NCBI GenBank assembly: GCA_937981515.1 | Contig: CALJNY010000022.1 | Coordinates: 1 to 23,262 of the forward strand | Source: an uncultured Collinsella sp. | GTDB lineage: Bacteria; Actinomycetota; Coriobacteriia; Coriobacteriales; Coriobacteriaceae | Reading direction: 5' to 3' | Length of the DNA stretch: 23,262 bases | In this document: positions 1-7,053 of the stretch, in pieces | Position numbering within the stretch: the stretch's first letter is position 1 | Layout: each line of letters opens with the position of its first letter | The notes under the pieces: generated by a model | Databases searched by the model: none | Seen by the model: only the letters and a program-made list of their open reading frames with translations | Told to the model about the DNA's origin: nothing | Translations under genes and position numbers: made by a program

Positions 1-290
1 GCCGCCACACCGTGCACCTCGCGGACCACGACCACCCACAGCTCGCCGTATTCCTTGGCGCCCGGACGCACCGTAAGACTCAAGCGCCCTCCCGCATGCC
101 CCATCACCAGGCGCGCGCCGTTGCCCACGCGCCCCAGGCGCTCGGCGACAAATGCCGCGACATCTTGCTCGAGCGCGACATCGTCCATGGTCGAAATCGC
201 CACGTGTCCATGCCCATCGATTGCCAACGCCGAGGCCCCGGCAGCAGCCAAGGCCTCGATCAAGATGTTCAGCTTGGCATCGCTATCCAT
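1..290 (-). CDS. Unrecognised protein, 5' part only (runs off left edge)
   Basis: An open minus-strand frame starts with ATG at 290-288, preceded at short distance by a G-rich stretch (GGGGGCAAATC) that can act as ribosome binding site, and stays open for 96 codons to the window edge. The visible protein begins MDSDAKLNILIEALAAAGAS and continues with alternating hydrophobic stretches and an Asp-Gly-His-Gly-His turn near residue 25. No signal peptide or membrane segment is seen. The pattern (helix, then strand-turn-strand) would fit a small alpha/beta ligand or dimerisation domain, but I do not recognise the family and assign no function. Codon use is like that of the neighbours. The C-terminus lies outside the window. 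Confidence 0.6.
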   Translation of the reverse strand, partial: MDSDAKLNILIEALAAAGASALAIDGHGHVAISTMDDVALEQDVAAFVAERLGRVGNGARLVMGHAGGRLSLTVRPGAKEYGELWVVVVREVHGVA

Positions 291-556
291 GATTTGCCCC
301 CGTCCGCGGCGACGTGCAACCGACGACGGTCACACGACCGAGTGTTTCAAAATTGAACGATATTGCTCACCAAACACTATAGGGCAGAAGTCGCCGTCCT
401 GCGAGTATATGAGTTGCCCCGCATCGCCATCCTGGCGGGGCGATAAGAGCTCTTCGGGACCTATCAACCTGCGGACAAGCCATACCCGCAAGAGCTCCTA
501 TCGCTCCACCGTAAGGATGCGCTCGCCAGCACGCAGCACGCAAATCAGCTACTTCT
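291..556. other. Gene-free stretch with hairpins between yeiH and the left-edge gene
   Basis: No convincing gene lies here. It holds the 5' leader of the left-edge gene, including a TATAGT box on the minus strand (about 378-383) as a possible -10 without a clear -35. A hairpin has arms GCCCCGC (416-422) and GCGGGGC (435-441). A longer pairing AAGAGCTC/GAGCTCTT (about 446-453 with 490-497) encloses a smaller TGCGG/CCGCA hairpin. None is followed by a clear T-run, so whether they terminate yeiH transcription or form something else is open. Confidence 0.4.
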
Positions 557-1591
557 CTACCAGATTCCCAGCACGTGCTGCATTCCCAAACTCATGCACG
601 CAATGCCAATCCAGCAGCAAAAGCCCAATGCGATGGGCTTGCCGCCCTTTTTGACCAGCTCGACGATATCGGTATTAAAGCCAATAGCAGCCATGGACAT
701 CACGATAAAGAACTTCGACAGCTCCTTGATGGGCGCCGTAATGGATGCAGGAAGCTGAAGCACCGTGGTGATTACGCTCGCCAGCACAAAGAACAGCACG
801 AACATGGGAAACGCGCGTTTAAGCGAGAACGTGCTCTTGGCGTCGCCGCCGGCCTTGCGCGCCAGATGCATCTGCCAGCATGCGAGAACCAACGTAATGG
901 GAATAATGGCCAGCGTCCTGGTGAGCTTGACCACCGTGGCGCTTTCGAGCACATTCGCGCCGGGATGCATACTGTCCCAGGCGCTCGCCGCAGCCGTTAC
1001 CGACGAGGTGTCGTTGATGGCGGTGCCGGCAAACAGGCCAAAGCCCTCGTTGGTCAGCCCGAGCATGCCGCCGAGCGTCGGAAACACGAGCGCCGCGATA
1101 ACGTTAAACAGGAAGATGACCGAAATAGCCTGGGCAATCTCGCGATCGTCGGCGTCGATGACGGGTGCGGTCGCGGCGATGGCAGAACCGCCGCAAATCG
1201 ACGAACCCACACCCACAAGCGTCGCGATCTTGCCCGGCACGTTCATAACGCGGCGGAGCACGAAGGCGATGACAAGCGAGGTCGAAATCGTCGCCACGAT
1301 AATCGGCAGCGACTGAGCGCCTTTAGACAGAATCTGCGAGAGGTTCATGCCAAAGCCAAGCAAGATTACCGCGTACTGCAAGACTTTTTTAGACGTATAG
1401 GTGATACCGGCGGCGAGCTGTTCGCGACGATTCTTGGGAAAGACGAGCGCCAGGACCATGCCAAAGAGGATGGCAAACACCGGCCCGCCAACCACCTCAA
1501 CCTGTTTGCCGAGCAACGTCGCGGGGATGGCGACGATCAGGCAGAACAAGACGCCCTTCCAGCGCTCGCGTACGATATTCGCCAGTTGCAT
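557..1591 (-). CDS. yeiH: YeiH/UPF0324 family inner-membrane protein (putative sulfate/sulfite exporter family)
   Basis: A 344-residue polytopic membrane protein with about ten hydrophobic segments and a Lys/Arg-rich cytoplasmic start (MQLANIVRERWKG). Family marks include the GGPVFAILFGM region near residue 35, LLGFGMNLSQI near 77, the glycine-rich GVGSSICGGSAIAA near 127-140, and GTAINDTSSVTAA near 190. This is the UPF0324 family typified by E. coli YeiH. Length is typical. The family is usually annotated as a putative sulfate exporter; in enterobacteria yeiH is controlled by the sulfite-responsive LysR regulator YeiE, but the transported substrate is not settled and is an inference here. 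The start has a good ribosome site (AGAAGGA, about 6 bases before ATG). It is divergent from a GntR-type regulator 193 bases away, which makes local control by that regulator plausible. Confidence 0.88.
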   Translation of the reverse strand: MQLANIVRERWKGVLFCLIVAIPATLLGKQVEVVGGPVFAILFGMVLALVFPKNRREQLAAGITYTSKKVLQYAVILLGFGMNLSQILSKGAQSLPIIVATISTSLVIAFVLRRVMNVPGKIATLVGVGSSICGGSAIAATAPVIDADDREIAQAISVIFLFNVIAALVFPTLGGMLGLTNEGFGLFAGTAINDTSSVTAAASAWDSMHPGANVLESATVVKLTRTLAIIPITLVLACWQMHLARKAGGDAKSTFSLKRAFPMFVLFFVLASVITTVLQLPASITAPIKELSKFFIVMSMAAIGFNTDIVELVKKGGKPIALGFCCWIGIACMSLGMQHVLGIW

Positions 1592-1784
1592 ATGGGATTC
1601 CTTCTTTCTATTTCACGTTTGTGACGGCTTATGATACGGCAACATTGAGCACAGCCGCGTGCAAACACAGACTAAGGTGCCGCAATAGTTCTCGGGCGAC
1701 AGCCGAATTACCCACCACGGAGAGCTGATTCGCGGCATAATTAACAGCTGATATATGAGTGTGATAGAACGGTTGTGAGGCACT
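1592..1784. promoter_or_regulatory. Divergent control region between yeiH and the GntR regulator
   Basis: This 193-base gap must carry the promoters of both divergent genes. It is more AT-rich than its surroundings. Visible candidates are TATCAT on the minus strand (about 1631-1636) as a -10 for yeiH, and CATAAT (about 1736-1741) or TATATG for the regulator. A direct repeat AGCTGAT occurs at about 1722 and 1746. I cannot point to a convincing GntR-type palindrome. Confidence 0.35.
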
Positions 1785-2486
1785 ATGGAAGAATCGATGC
1801 ACGTCGGCGAGCAGGAAACGAGCCTGCAGGACCAGTCCTACCACACCATTCGACGCAAAATCGTCTACCTGGACTACAAGCCGGGCGAAAAGTTGGGCGT
1901 CAAGCAGCTTTGCGACGACCTGGATATGGGGCGCACCCCTGTGCGCGAGGCGCTGGTGCGTCTGGCGCAAGAGGGCCTGGTGCGCACCGTGCCCCAAAGC
2001 GGCACCTATGTCTCGCCCATCAACCTCACCCTTGCCGAGAGCGCCTGCTACATTCGCGAGCACCTGGAAAAGCAGGTGATTGTGGAGTGCTGCGCCCGTG
2101 CCACCTCGGCAGGCATCGAGCAGCTCGACCGAGCCATCGCGCTGCAGGAAAAGACCATGGCCGAAGAGGATCGCATCGGCTTCTTTTTAAGCGACAACCT
2201 CATGCACCGCATGATCTTTAGCATCGCGTGCCGCAGCACCGTGTGGTCGTGGCTCGAAGAGACCAATGCCGACCTGGAGCGCTTCCGCTGGCTGCGCGCC
2301 GCCACGCAGACGCTCGACAATCAGGAGATTGTTAACGAGCACAAGCAAATCCGCCGCGCCATCGCCGGCCGCGACCCCATCGAGGCGAGCTTTTTGGTCA
2401 GCAAGCACCTGCATATGATGTTCCGCAACCAGACCGAGGTCCTGGACCAATATCCCAAGTACTTCGAGACCAGCAAGCTCCGCTAA
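1785..2486 (+). CDS. GntR-family transcriptional regulator, FCD (FadR-type) effector domain
   Basis: A 233-residue DNA-binding regulator. Residues 15-80 form the GntR winged helix-turn-helix; the recognition region GRTPVREALVRLAQEGLV (49-66) and wing QSGTYVSP are textbook. The C-terminal helical FCD domain shows the usual metal/ligand-binding pattern: Asp137, His141 (SDNLMHRMIF), His186 (EHKQIRRAI) and His208 (SKHLHMMF). FCD regulators typically bind carboxylic acids with a metal; the ligand here is unknown. ATG at 1785 is preceded by TTGTGAGG; a second in-frame ATG at 1797 is possible. The gene is divergent from yeiH, its most likely target besides itself. Its stop codon directly abuts a type A hairpin repeat, whose stem plus TTTTAT tail could end its transcript. 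Confidence 0.92.
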   Translation: MEESMHVGEQETSLQDQSYHTIRRKIVYLDYKPGEKLGVKQLCDDLDMGRTPVREALVRLAQEGLVRTVPQSGTYVSPINLTLAESACYIREHLEKQVIVECCARATSAGIEQLDRAIALQEKTMAEEDRIGFFLSDNLMHRMIFSIACRSTVWSWLEETNADLERFRWLRAATQTLDNQEIVNEHKQIRRAIAGRDPIEASFLVSKHLHMMFRNQTEVLDQYPKYFETSKLR

Positions 2487-2537
2487 CCTGCCAAAAAGGG
2501 ACAGGTTTATTTTGGCAGGTTTTATCTGGGCAAATGC
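2487..2537 (+). repeat. Type A 51-bp hairpin repeat, copy 1
   Basis: A hairpin with arms CCTGCCAAAA (2487-2496) and TTTTGGCAGG (2510-2519) around a 13-base loop containing GGGACAGG, followed by TTTTATCTGGG and a conserved AAATGC end. It begins at the first base after the GntR stop codon. Closely matching copies lie at 4885-4935 (minus) and 8110-8160 (plus). The arm plus T-rich tail also has the form of a Rho-independent terminator for the GntR gene. Confidence 0.9.
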
Positions 2538-2540
2538 AAC

Positions 2541-2574
2541 AAGGCCCGGCTCCGCTGCAACGGAGCCGGGCCTT
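2541..2574. terminator. Strong hairpin terminator between convergent GntR gene and glmS
   Basis: Perfect 14-bp stem AAGGCCCGGCTCCG (2541-2554) / CGGAGCCGGGCCTT (2561-2574) with a six-base loop. It lies just past the glmS stop on the minus strand and after the GntR gene on the plus strand. T-runs are weak on both sides (minus side reads TTGTTGC), so efficiency is uncertain, but the position and stem are right. Confidence 0.75.
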
Positions 2575-2597
2575 AGTCGTTAGAGCAGCGGAACCAA

Positions 2598-4445
2598 CTA
2601 CTCTACTGTGACACTCTTGGCCAGGTTGCGGGGCTGGTCGACGTCGCAACCGCGCAGGATGGCCACCTCGCGGGCGAGCAGCTGCAGCGGGACGCTCGCC
2701 GTGATGGGGCTGAACACGTCGCGGACGGCCGGCACGCGAATGATACAGTCGGCAATCTTGTTGATCTCCTCGTCACCCTCGGTGGCAACGACGATGACCT
2801 TGGCACCGCGCGCCTTGCACTCCATAAGGTTCGACACGGTCTTGTCGTAGGTGGCACTCTTTGTGGCCACGGCGATGACGGGGAAGCCTGGATCGATCAG
2901 CGCGATGGGACCGTGCTTCATCTCGCCGGCAGCATACGCCTCGGCATGCAGGTAGCTGACTTCCTTGAGCTTGAGTGCGCCCTCGTAGGAGATGGCAGCG
3001 CCCATACCGCGGCCCACGAACAGCGCCGACTGCGCATCCTTGCACAGCAGGGCGGCCTCGTGCACGGCCTCGGTCTGGGTATCCAAAATCCACTGGATCT
3101 GCTCGGCCGTATCGGAAAGTTCGCGGAACAGCATGCGCGCCTGCTTGGTGGTCAGACGGTACTTAACCTGCGCCAGCAGCAGAGCAAGCAACGTGAGGCT
3201 CACAACCTGACCGATGAAGCTCTTGGTCGAGGCGACGGCGATCTCCTTGTTGGCCTTGGTATAGATGACGCCGTCGCTCTCGCGCGCCACGGGGCTGCCC
3301 ACCACGTTGGTGATGCCAAAGACCTTGGCACCCTTGATGCGCGCATCGCGAATGGCGGCGAGGGTATCGGCCGTCTCGCCCGACTGGGACACGGCAACGA
3401 CGAGCGTCGTCGGCGTGATGATGGGGTTGCGGTAGCGGAACTCGCTGGCAGCCTCAACCTCGGTGGGAATGCGAGCCCAGCCCTCAATAAGGTTCTTTGC
3501 GATGAGGCCGGCGTGATAGCTGGTGCCGCAGGCGATCACGTAGACACGGTCGATGTCGTTGAGCTCCTCGAGGGACAGGCCCAGCTCATCGATGTCGAGC
3601 TCGCCGGCAGGCGCCATACGGCCAACCAGCGTGTCGCGCACGACGCGCGGCTGCTCGTGGATCTCCTTGAGCATAAAGTCAGGATAGCCGCCCTTTTCGG
3701 CCATGTCCAGATCCCAATCGATGTGGGTGACCTTGGGCACGATGACATTGCCGGCCTCGTCGGTGTACTCGACGCCCGCAGGCGTAAGCTTGGCAAACTG
3801 ACCGTCCTCGAGCACCACGACATCGCGGGTGGCGTCGATGAGCGCGATGACGTCGGAGGCAACGTAGGAGCCGGTCTCGCCCACGCCGACCACGATCGGG
3901 GAATCCTTACGGGCAACGGCGATCACGCCAGGCTCGTCGGCGCACACGGCGGCCAAGCCATAGGCGCCTACCACGTGGGTGCAAGCCTCGCGCACGGAGG
4001 CCATCAGGTCGTGCGTCTCGGCATAGGCCTCTTCGATCAGATGCGCGAAGACCTCCGTATCGGTCTCGCTCTTAAAGTGATGGCCGCGGCCCTCCAGCTC
4101 CTCGCGCAGTTCGGCGAAGTTCTCGATAATGCCGTTGTGGACGATGGCGATGCGACCGTCGCAGCTGGTGTGGGGATGAGCGTTAACGACGGAAGGCTTG
4201 CCGTGGGTAGCCCAACGGGTGTGACCGATACCGCAGGTTGCGTCGCTATCGATGTTGGAAAGCTCGCTCTCCAGGCCCGCGACCTTGCCCACGCGGCGGA
4301 TGACGTCGAGGTGCGCCGCGGCGCCCTCGCCCACCTCGAGCGCGACGCCCGAGGAGTCATAGCCGCGATACTCCATGCGCTTAAGGCCTGTGACCAGGAT
4401 GTTCTTTGCAATATCAGAGCCGGTGTAGCCAACAATTCCGCACAT
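2598..4445 (-). CDS. glmS: Glutamine--fructose-6-phosphate aminotransferase (isomerizing)
   Basis: GlmS makes glucosamine-6-phosphate from fructose-6-phosphate and glutamine, the first committed step to UDP-GlcNAc for peptidoglycan. The 615-residue length is typical. The protein starts MCGIVGYTG, so Cys2 becomes the N-terminal nucleophile of the class-II glutamine amidotransferase domain (about 1-220), with GHTRWATHG and HNGIIEN motifs. Two SIS sugar-isomerase domains follow (about 290-430 and 460-600), with CGTSYHAG, SQSGETADT and SLSTKSF-like sequence (VASTKSFIGQV), and the terminal PRNLAKSVTVE tail carries the conserved C-terminal lysine. The start is fixed by MCGI and an upstream AAGGGA. 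The upstream region has a TACAAT -10-like box and palindromic candidate operators. The conserved core of a glmS ribozyme is not seen. Confidence 0.97.
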   Translation of the reverse strand: MCGIVGYTGSDIAKNILVTGLKRMEYRGYDSSGVALEVGEGAAAHLDVIRRVGKVAGLESELSNIDSDATCGIGHTRWATHGKPSVVNAHPHTSCDGRIAIVHNGIIENFAELREELEGRGHHFKSETDTEVFAHLIEEAYAETHDLMASVREACTHVVGAYGLAAVCADEPGVIAVARKDSPIVVGVGETGSYVASDVIALIDATRDVVVLEDGQFAKLTPAGVEYTDEAGNVIVPKVTHIDWDLDMAEKGGYPDFMLKEIHEQPRVVRDTLVGRMAPAGELDIDELGLSLEELNDIDRVYVIACGTSYHAGLIAKNLIEGWARIPTEVEAASEFRYRNPIITPTTLVVAVSQSGETADTLAAIRDARIKGAKVFGITNVVGSPVARESDGVIYTKANKEIAVASTKSFIGQVVSLTLLALLLAQVKYRLTTKQARMLFRELSDTAEQIQWILDTQTEAVHEAALLCKDAQSALFVGRGMGAAISYEGALKLKEVSYLHAEAYAAGEMKHGPIALIDPGFPVIAVATKSATYDKTVSNLMECKARGAKVIVVATEGDEEINKIADCIIRVPAVRDVFSPITASVPLQLLAREVAILRGCDVDQPRNLAKSVTVE

Positions 4446-4519
4446 AGGATAAATCCCTTCGTTCGCGTGACTGCAAGACGTCCACGCACGGAAGGCGCTG
4501 AGACGTATAACGTTCGAGT

Positions 4520-4525
4520 ATTGTA
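4520..4525 (-). promoter_or_regulatory. Candidate -10 box for glmS
   Basis: On the minus strand the sequence reads GAGTACAATACTC, with TACAAT matching the -10 consensus at five of six positions. No good -35 is seen 17 bases upstream (ATATCA). That position overlaps the palindrome at 4547-4562, so the promoter may depend on, or be blocked by, a bound regulator. Confidence 0.45.
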
Positions 4526-4546
4526 CTCACGCAAGCGCAAGCTGAT

Positions 4547-4580
4547 ATACCAGAAGTGGTATCTTAACTTGGATACCACT
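4547..4580. promoter_or_regulatory. Overlapping palindromes upstream of glmS (candidate operators)
   Basis: Three copies of the half-site ATACCA or its complement TGGTAT lie in 34 bases: ATACCA (4547-4552), TGGTAT (4557-4562) and ATACCA (4573-4578). They form a 16-bp palindrome ATACCA-gaag-TGGTAT, and a wider one, AGTGGTATC (4555-4563) / GATACCACT (4572-4580), with an 8-base spacer. They sit where the -35 region of glmS would be. Which protein binds is unknown; the adjacent LacI regulator is one candidate, an unseen GntR/HutC-type amino-sugar regulator another. Confidence 0.5.
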
Positions 4581-4599
4581 CGATACACACACGTCCAGC

Positions 4600-4650
4600 C
4601 GGCCCAAACCACCACAATGGGGACAGGCACCTTTGTGGTGGTTTGGGCCG
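4600..4650 (+). repeat. Type B hairpin repeat, copy 1
   Basis: Perfect 18-bp arms CGGCCCAAACCACCACAA (4600-4617) and its complement (4633-4650) enclose a 15-base loop containing GGGGACAGGCACC. The inner part (ACCACCAC...GGGGACAGGCACCTTTGTGGTGGT) recurs in opposite orientation at 4834-4872. Confidence 0.9.
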
Positions 4651-4676
4651 AGGCGGCGCTCTGTCCCGGCGGAAGA

Positions 4677-4731
4677 TCTCGATCTGTAACATCTGGGGCT
4701 CTGGAAGTCGGCTTGGTGTTACAGATCGAGA
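4677..4731. repeat. Type C inverted pair 1
   Basis: TCTCGATCTGTAACA (4677-4691) and its exact complement TGTTACAGATCGAGA (4717-4731), separated by 25 bases. A near copy of the pair follows at 4756-4814. No coding potential is seen inside. Confidence 0.85.
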
Positions 4732-4755
4732 CATTGCGGTTCGGCCCCAGCACTA

Positions 4756-4814
4756 TGTCTCGGTCTGTAACAGGTAGAGCCGGTTTTGCCGTCCAGATGT
4801 TACAGATCGAGACA
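4756..4814. repeat. Type C inverted pair 2
   Basis: TGTCTCGGTCTGTAACA (4756-4772) pairs with TGTTACAGATCGAGACA (4798-4814) except for one G-T position, which would still pair as G-U in RNA. This is the second copy of the type C pair at 4677-4731, with a different 25-base interior. Confidence 0.85.
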
Positions 4815-4833
4815 ATTGAAGGTCCGGGCAGCT

Positions 4834-4872
4834 CAAACCACCACAAAGGTGCCTGTCCCCTTCGTGGTGGTC
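4834..4872 (-). repeat. Type B hairpin repeat, copy 2 (opposite orientation)
   Basis: On the minus strand this reads ACCACCACGAAGGGGACAGG, then CACCTTTGTGGTGGTTTG, matching the inner part of the type B copy at 4600-4650. The two B copies face each other and enclose the two type C pairs, giving the cluster a mirror-like layout. Confidence 0.85.
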
Positions 4873-4884
4873 GCGCTGGCAACG

Positions 4885-4935
4885 GCGTTTACCCAGATAA
4901 AACCTGCCAAAATAAACCTGTCCCTAATTGGCAGG
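4885..4935 (-). repeat. Type A 51-bp hairpin repeat, copy 2
   Basis: On the minus strand: CCTGCCAATTAGGGACAGG, TTTATTTTGGCAGG, then TTTTATCTGGGTAAACGC. It differs from the copy at 2487-2537 by two bases in the left arm (AATT for AAAA) and in the tail. Its outer end sits three bases from the -35 element of the LacI-family gene. Confidence 0.9.
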
Positions 4936-4937
4936 TT

Positions 4938-4968
4938 TTGACACCCTAGGGGCGGGCGATGCTACAAT
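4938..4968 (+). promoter_or_regulatory. Promoter of the LacI-family gene
   Basis: A perfect -35 TTGACA (4938-4943) and a -10 TACAAT (4963-4968) are separated by 19 bases, slightly long. Transcription would begin near 4975. This decides the gene start: an in-frame ATG at 4959 lies inside the promoter, so translation should begin at 5004. Confidence 0.7.
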
Positions 4969-4979
4969 CTGGCTTGTAC

Positions 4980-4993
4980 TTGAAACGCATCAA
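4980..4993. promoter_or_regulatory. Candidate LacI-family operator (autoregulatory)
   Basis: TTGAAACGCATCAA has four-base arms TTGA/TCAA around a central CG, the usual symmetry of LacI-family operators. It lies just after the predicted transcription start and touches the ribosome site AAAGGGG, so a bound repressor would block its own gene. The regulator assignment is inference. Confidence 0.45.
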
Positions 4994-5003
4994 AGGGGCC
5001 GCT

Positions 5004-6116
5004 ATGGCAAAGGTAAATATCAGCGACGTCGCGCGCGAGGCAGGGGTTTCGCTGGGCACGGTTTCCAACGCACTCAACCACCCCGAAAAGCTGCGCCCCG
5101 AGACCCTCAAACTCATCAACGAGACCATCAATCGCCTTGGCTACCTGCCCAACCAAAGCGCCCGTCAGCTCGCGGGCGGCACCACCAAGTCCTTTGGCCT
5201 GGTCCTTCCCCGTCTCGACCACGGTTTTTCGCTCCAAATTGCCAGCGGCGCCCATAACGAGGCCCGCAAGCACGGTTACGACCTGCTCATCGCCAACGCC
5301 GATAACGACGATATTCTCCAGGACCATTACCTGCGCTACTTTATGGGCACGCAAATGTCCGGCGTCATGGTTCAGCCCATGGCGTCCCCCGACTGGCACC
5401 CCGCAACGACCAAGATGCCCGTGCCGATCGTCCATCTGGACATCCACTGCTCCGAGCCCGGTTACTACGTGGCCGCCGACAACGAGGCACAGGGGCGCAT
5501 TATCGCCGAGCTCGCCGTCGCCCGCGGCGCACGCCATATCACCGTTGTGGGCAGAGCGGCATTCATGCAGCTCACCCTGCGCGTACTTGGCATTCACAAG
5601 GCCCTCGCCCTGCATCCCGATATCAAAATTGAAGTCATTGACGCCGGAGAGTGGAATACCGCAGCCGACGGCTACAGCATTGGCGCTCAGATTGCCGGGC
5701 GCCCTGCCGACGAACGCCCCGATTTTGTCGTCGGCCTGACCGACGTGTTAGCCTCGGGCGTTATCTCGGCATTGGTCGACAAAGGCATCTCCGTCCCCGA
5801 GCAGGTTCGCGTGGCCGGATGCGACGGCAACCCACTCGCTTGGAGCGGGTCGGTCCCCCTCACCACGGTGGCACCGCCGGGTTACGAAATTGGCCGCAAG
5901 GGCGTTCAGTTGCTGATGGAGCAGATTGAGAACAAAGCCCCGGCAAAGACCAAGCATATCCGCGTCGGCTCTGCGGCGCGCACCGTCGCCGCAGTCACCA
6001 CCGCGGAGGATATCAACCGCCAAGAACTCGTGCGGCCGTTCCTCCTCGAGCGCGCCAGCACCCAGGCAAGCAACCACGCCGAAGCCACCGCCATCAACCT
6101 CGGCGCGTATCTATAG
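5004..6116 (+). CDS. LacI-family transcriptional regulator
   Basis: A 370-residue regulator. The N-terminal helix-turn-helix and hinge are canonical (ISDVAREAGVSLGTVSNALN at 6-25, then RPETLKLINETINRLGYLPN and QSARQLAGG). A periplasmic-binding-protein-like sugar domain follows from about residue 63, with the usual VAGCDGNPLA near 280 and LTTVAPPGYEIGRKGVQLLM near 297. Start 5004 is chosen because of AAAGGGG five to six bases upstream and because the promoter lies over the earlier in-frame ATG. A C-terminal tail of about 30 residues extends beyond the usual domain end. It is divergent from glmS across the repeat cluster and has no sugar operon beside it, so its effector is unknown; control of itself and possibly of glmS is inference. 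Confidence 0.93.
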   Translation: MAKVNISDVAREAGVSLGTVSNALNHPEKLRPETLKLINETINRLGYLPNQSARQLAGGTTKSFGLVLPRLDHGFSLQIASGAHNEARKHGYDLLIANADNDDILQDHYLRYFMGTQMSGVMVQPMASPDWHPATTKMPVPIVHLDIHCSEPGYYVAADNEAQGRIIAELAVARGARHITVVGRAAFMQLTLRVLGIHKALALHPDIKIEVIDAGEWNTAADGYSIGAQIAGRPADERPDFVVGLTDVLASGVISALVDKGISVPEQVRVAGCDGNPLAWSGSVPLTTVAPPGYEIGRKGVQLLMEQIENKAPAKTKHIRVGSAARTVAAVTTAEDINRQELVRPFLLERASTQASNHAEATAINLGAYL

Positions 6117-6144
6117 CACGTCGGCCAGTATGCCAAAATGCCGT

Positions 6145-6188
6145 TTAAGCAAAAGAGGCCCGACCATTGCCGGACCTCTTTTGCTTAA
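6145..6188. terminator. Bidirectional terminator between LacI gene and HAD gene
   Basis: Arms TTAAGCAAAAGAGG (6145-6158) and CCTCTTTTGCTTAA (6175-6188) pair perfectly, and the stem extends inward by three more pairs after one mismatch. The A and T tracts within the stem suit termination in both directions for these two convergent genes. Confidence 0.8.
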
Positions 6189-6229
6189 GTGCAAAGACGG
6201 CCAATGTCTCGCTTCAACGCCGCGATTGC

Positions 6230-6880
6230 CTAGCGTACGGCCTTGACCGCCGCCGCCAGGTCGAACAGCGAATCGAGCACGGCCTCGCAGCCATCTACCA
6301 CATCCTGCGGCAGCGGCACGATATCGGGGACGGCAAAGACATGGCAGCCGGCCGTGATGCCCGAGACGCAGCCGTTGCGCGAATCCTCGACCACGGCGCA
6401 CTCCTCGGGGGCAAAGCCCGCGCGCTCGCAAGCGAGCAGATACATCTCGGGGTCGGGCTTGCCGTGCACGACGTCCTCGCCACAGGTCACCGTCTCAAAC
6501 TTGTCAAAAAGACCGACCATCTTAAGGTTGCGCTCGGCCGTAACGAGGCGCGACGACGTCGCTAGGCCCACGTGATAGCCCGCAGTCAGCAGCTCGTCTA
6601 TGCACTCAGCGGCACCGGCCTTAAGCTCCAGTTCGGTCTTGACCATCTCGTCGCGAATCTCCTTGTGGCGGGCATAGACCGCCTCGGTGGTTTCGTGGCT
6701 GCCGTAATGCTTATCGAGGATGTCCATAACGTCGGGCAGCGTGCGACCGATAAACTGATGGATCAGCGCTTCATCAATCGCGACCCCCAGCTCGGCAGCG
6801 CCCGCCTTCCATGCCTTAATGCCCAAACGCTCGGTATCGACCAGCGTTCCATCCATGTCAAAAATAACAGCCTTGATCAT
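6230..6880 (-). CDS. HAD-superfamily phosphatase / beta-phosphoglucomutase-like hydrolase
   Basis: A 216-residue cytosolic hydrolase with all four HAD motifs. Motif I is DMDGTLVDTE (nucleophile Asp8, acid/base Asp10), motif II is LATSSR (Ser109/Ser110), motif III is Lys141 in HGKPDP, and motif IV is VVEDSRNG (Glu165, Asp166). The helical cap after motif I places it in subfamily I, with phosphoglycolate phosphatase, beta-phosphoglucomutase and sugar-phosphate phosphatases. Asp10 would fit either a phosphatase or a mutase; the substrate cannot be read from sequence. GGGGGA precedes the ATG. It is monocistronic, convergent with the LacI gene across a terminator and divergent from larE; no functional link with either is evident. 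Confidence 0.9.
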   Translation of the reverse strand: MIKAVIFDMDGTLVDTERLGIKAWKAGAAELGVAIDEALIHQFIGRTLPDVMDILDKHYGSHETTEAVYARHKEIRDEMVKTELELKAGAAECIDELLTAGYHVGLATSSRLVTAERNLKMVGLFDKFETVTCGEDVVHGKPDPEMYLLACERAGFAPEECAVVEDSRNGCVSGITAGCHVFAVPDIVPLPQDVVDGCEAVLDSLFDLAAAVKAVR

Positions 6881-6991
6881 ATCGGTCCCCCATCGGCTCT
6901 CGCTATCGCATTACCGCAACTCTACCGCATTTGGCAACTTGTATATAACGTATATGCCATATTGCACTTTCGTTACATAGGTAGAAGTATT

Positions 6992-7019
6992 ATGACAAGC
7001 AGCCCGGTAGGATTATAGT
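6992..7019 (+). promoter_or_regulatory. Candidate promoter for larE
   Basis: ATGACA (6992-6997, five of six matches to the -35 consensus) and TATAGT (7014-7019) are spaced by 16 bases, in a locally AT-rich gap between two divergent genes. Plausible by sequence only. Confidence 0.35.
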
Positions 7020-7053
7020 TTTTGACCGAGTACATATTGGTAAGGATCGATTC

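Noticed and set aside
575..1624. A 349-codon open frame opposite yeiH
   Set aside because: Antisense to a convincing membrane protein gene; composition is typical of a reversed GC-rich frame.
4446..4600. glmS ribozyme in the glmS leader
   Set aside because: An AGCGCC word is present about 50 bases before the start, but the conserved cleavage-site and core sequence that should follow (GAAC and the pseudoknot) is not seen.
4600..4935. CRISPR array
   Set aside because: Repeats are palindromic, of different families, in both orientations and not regularly spaced; no cas genes are nearby.
2913..4949. A 678-codon open frame on the plus strand, opposite glmS
   Set aside because: It is antisense to a clear glmS gene, has no family signature, and arises from GC-rich codon phase. 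It also runs through the repeat cluster.
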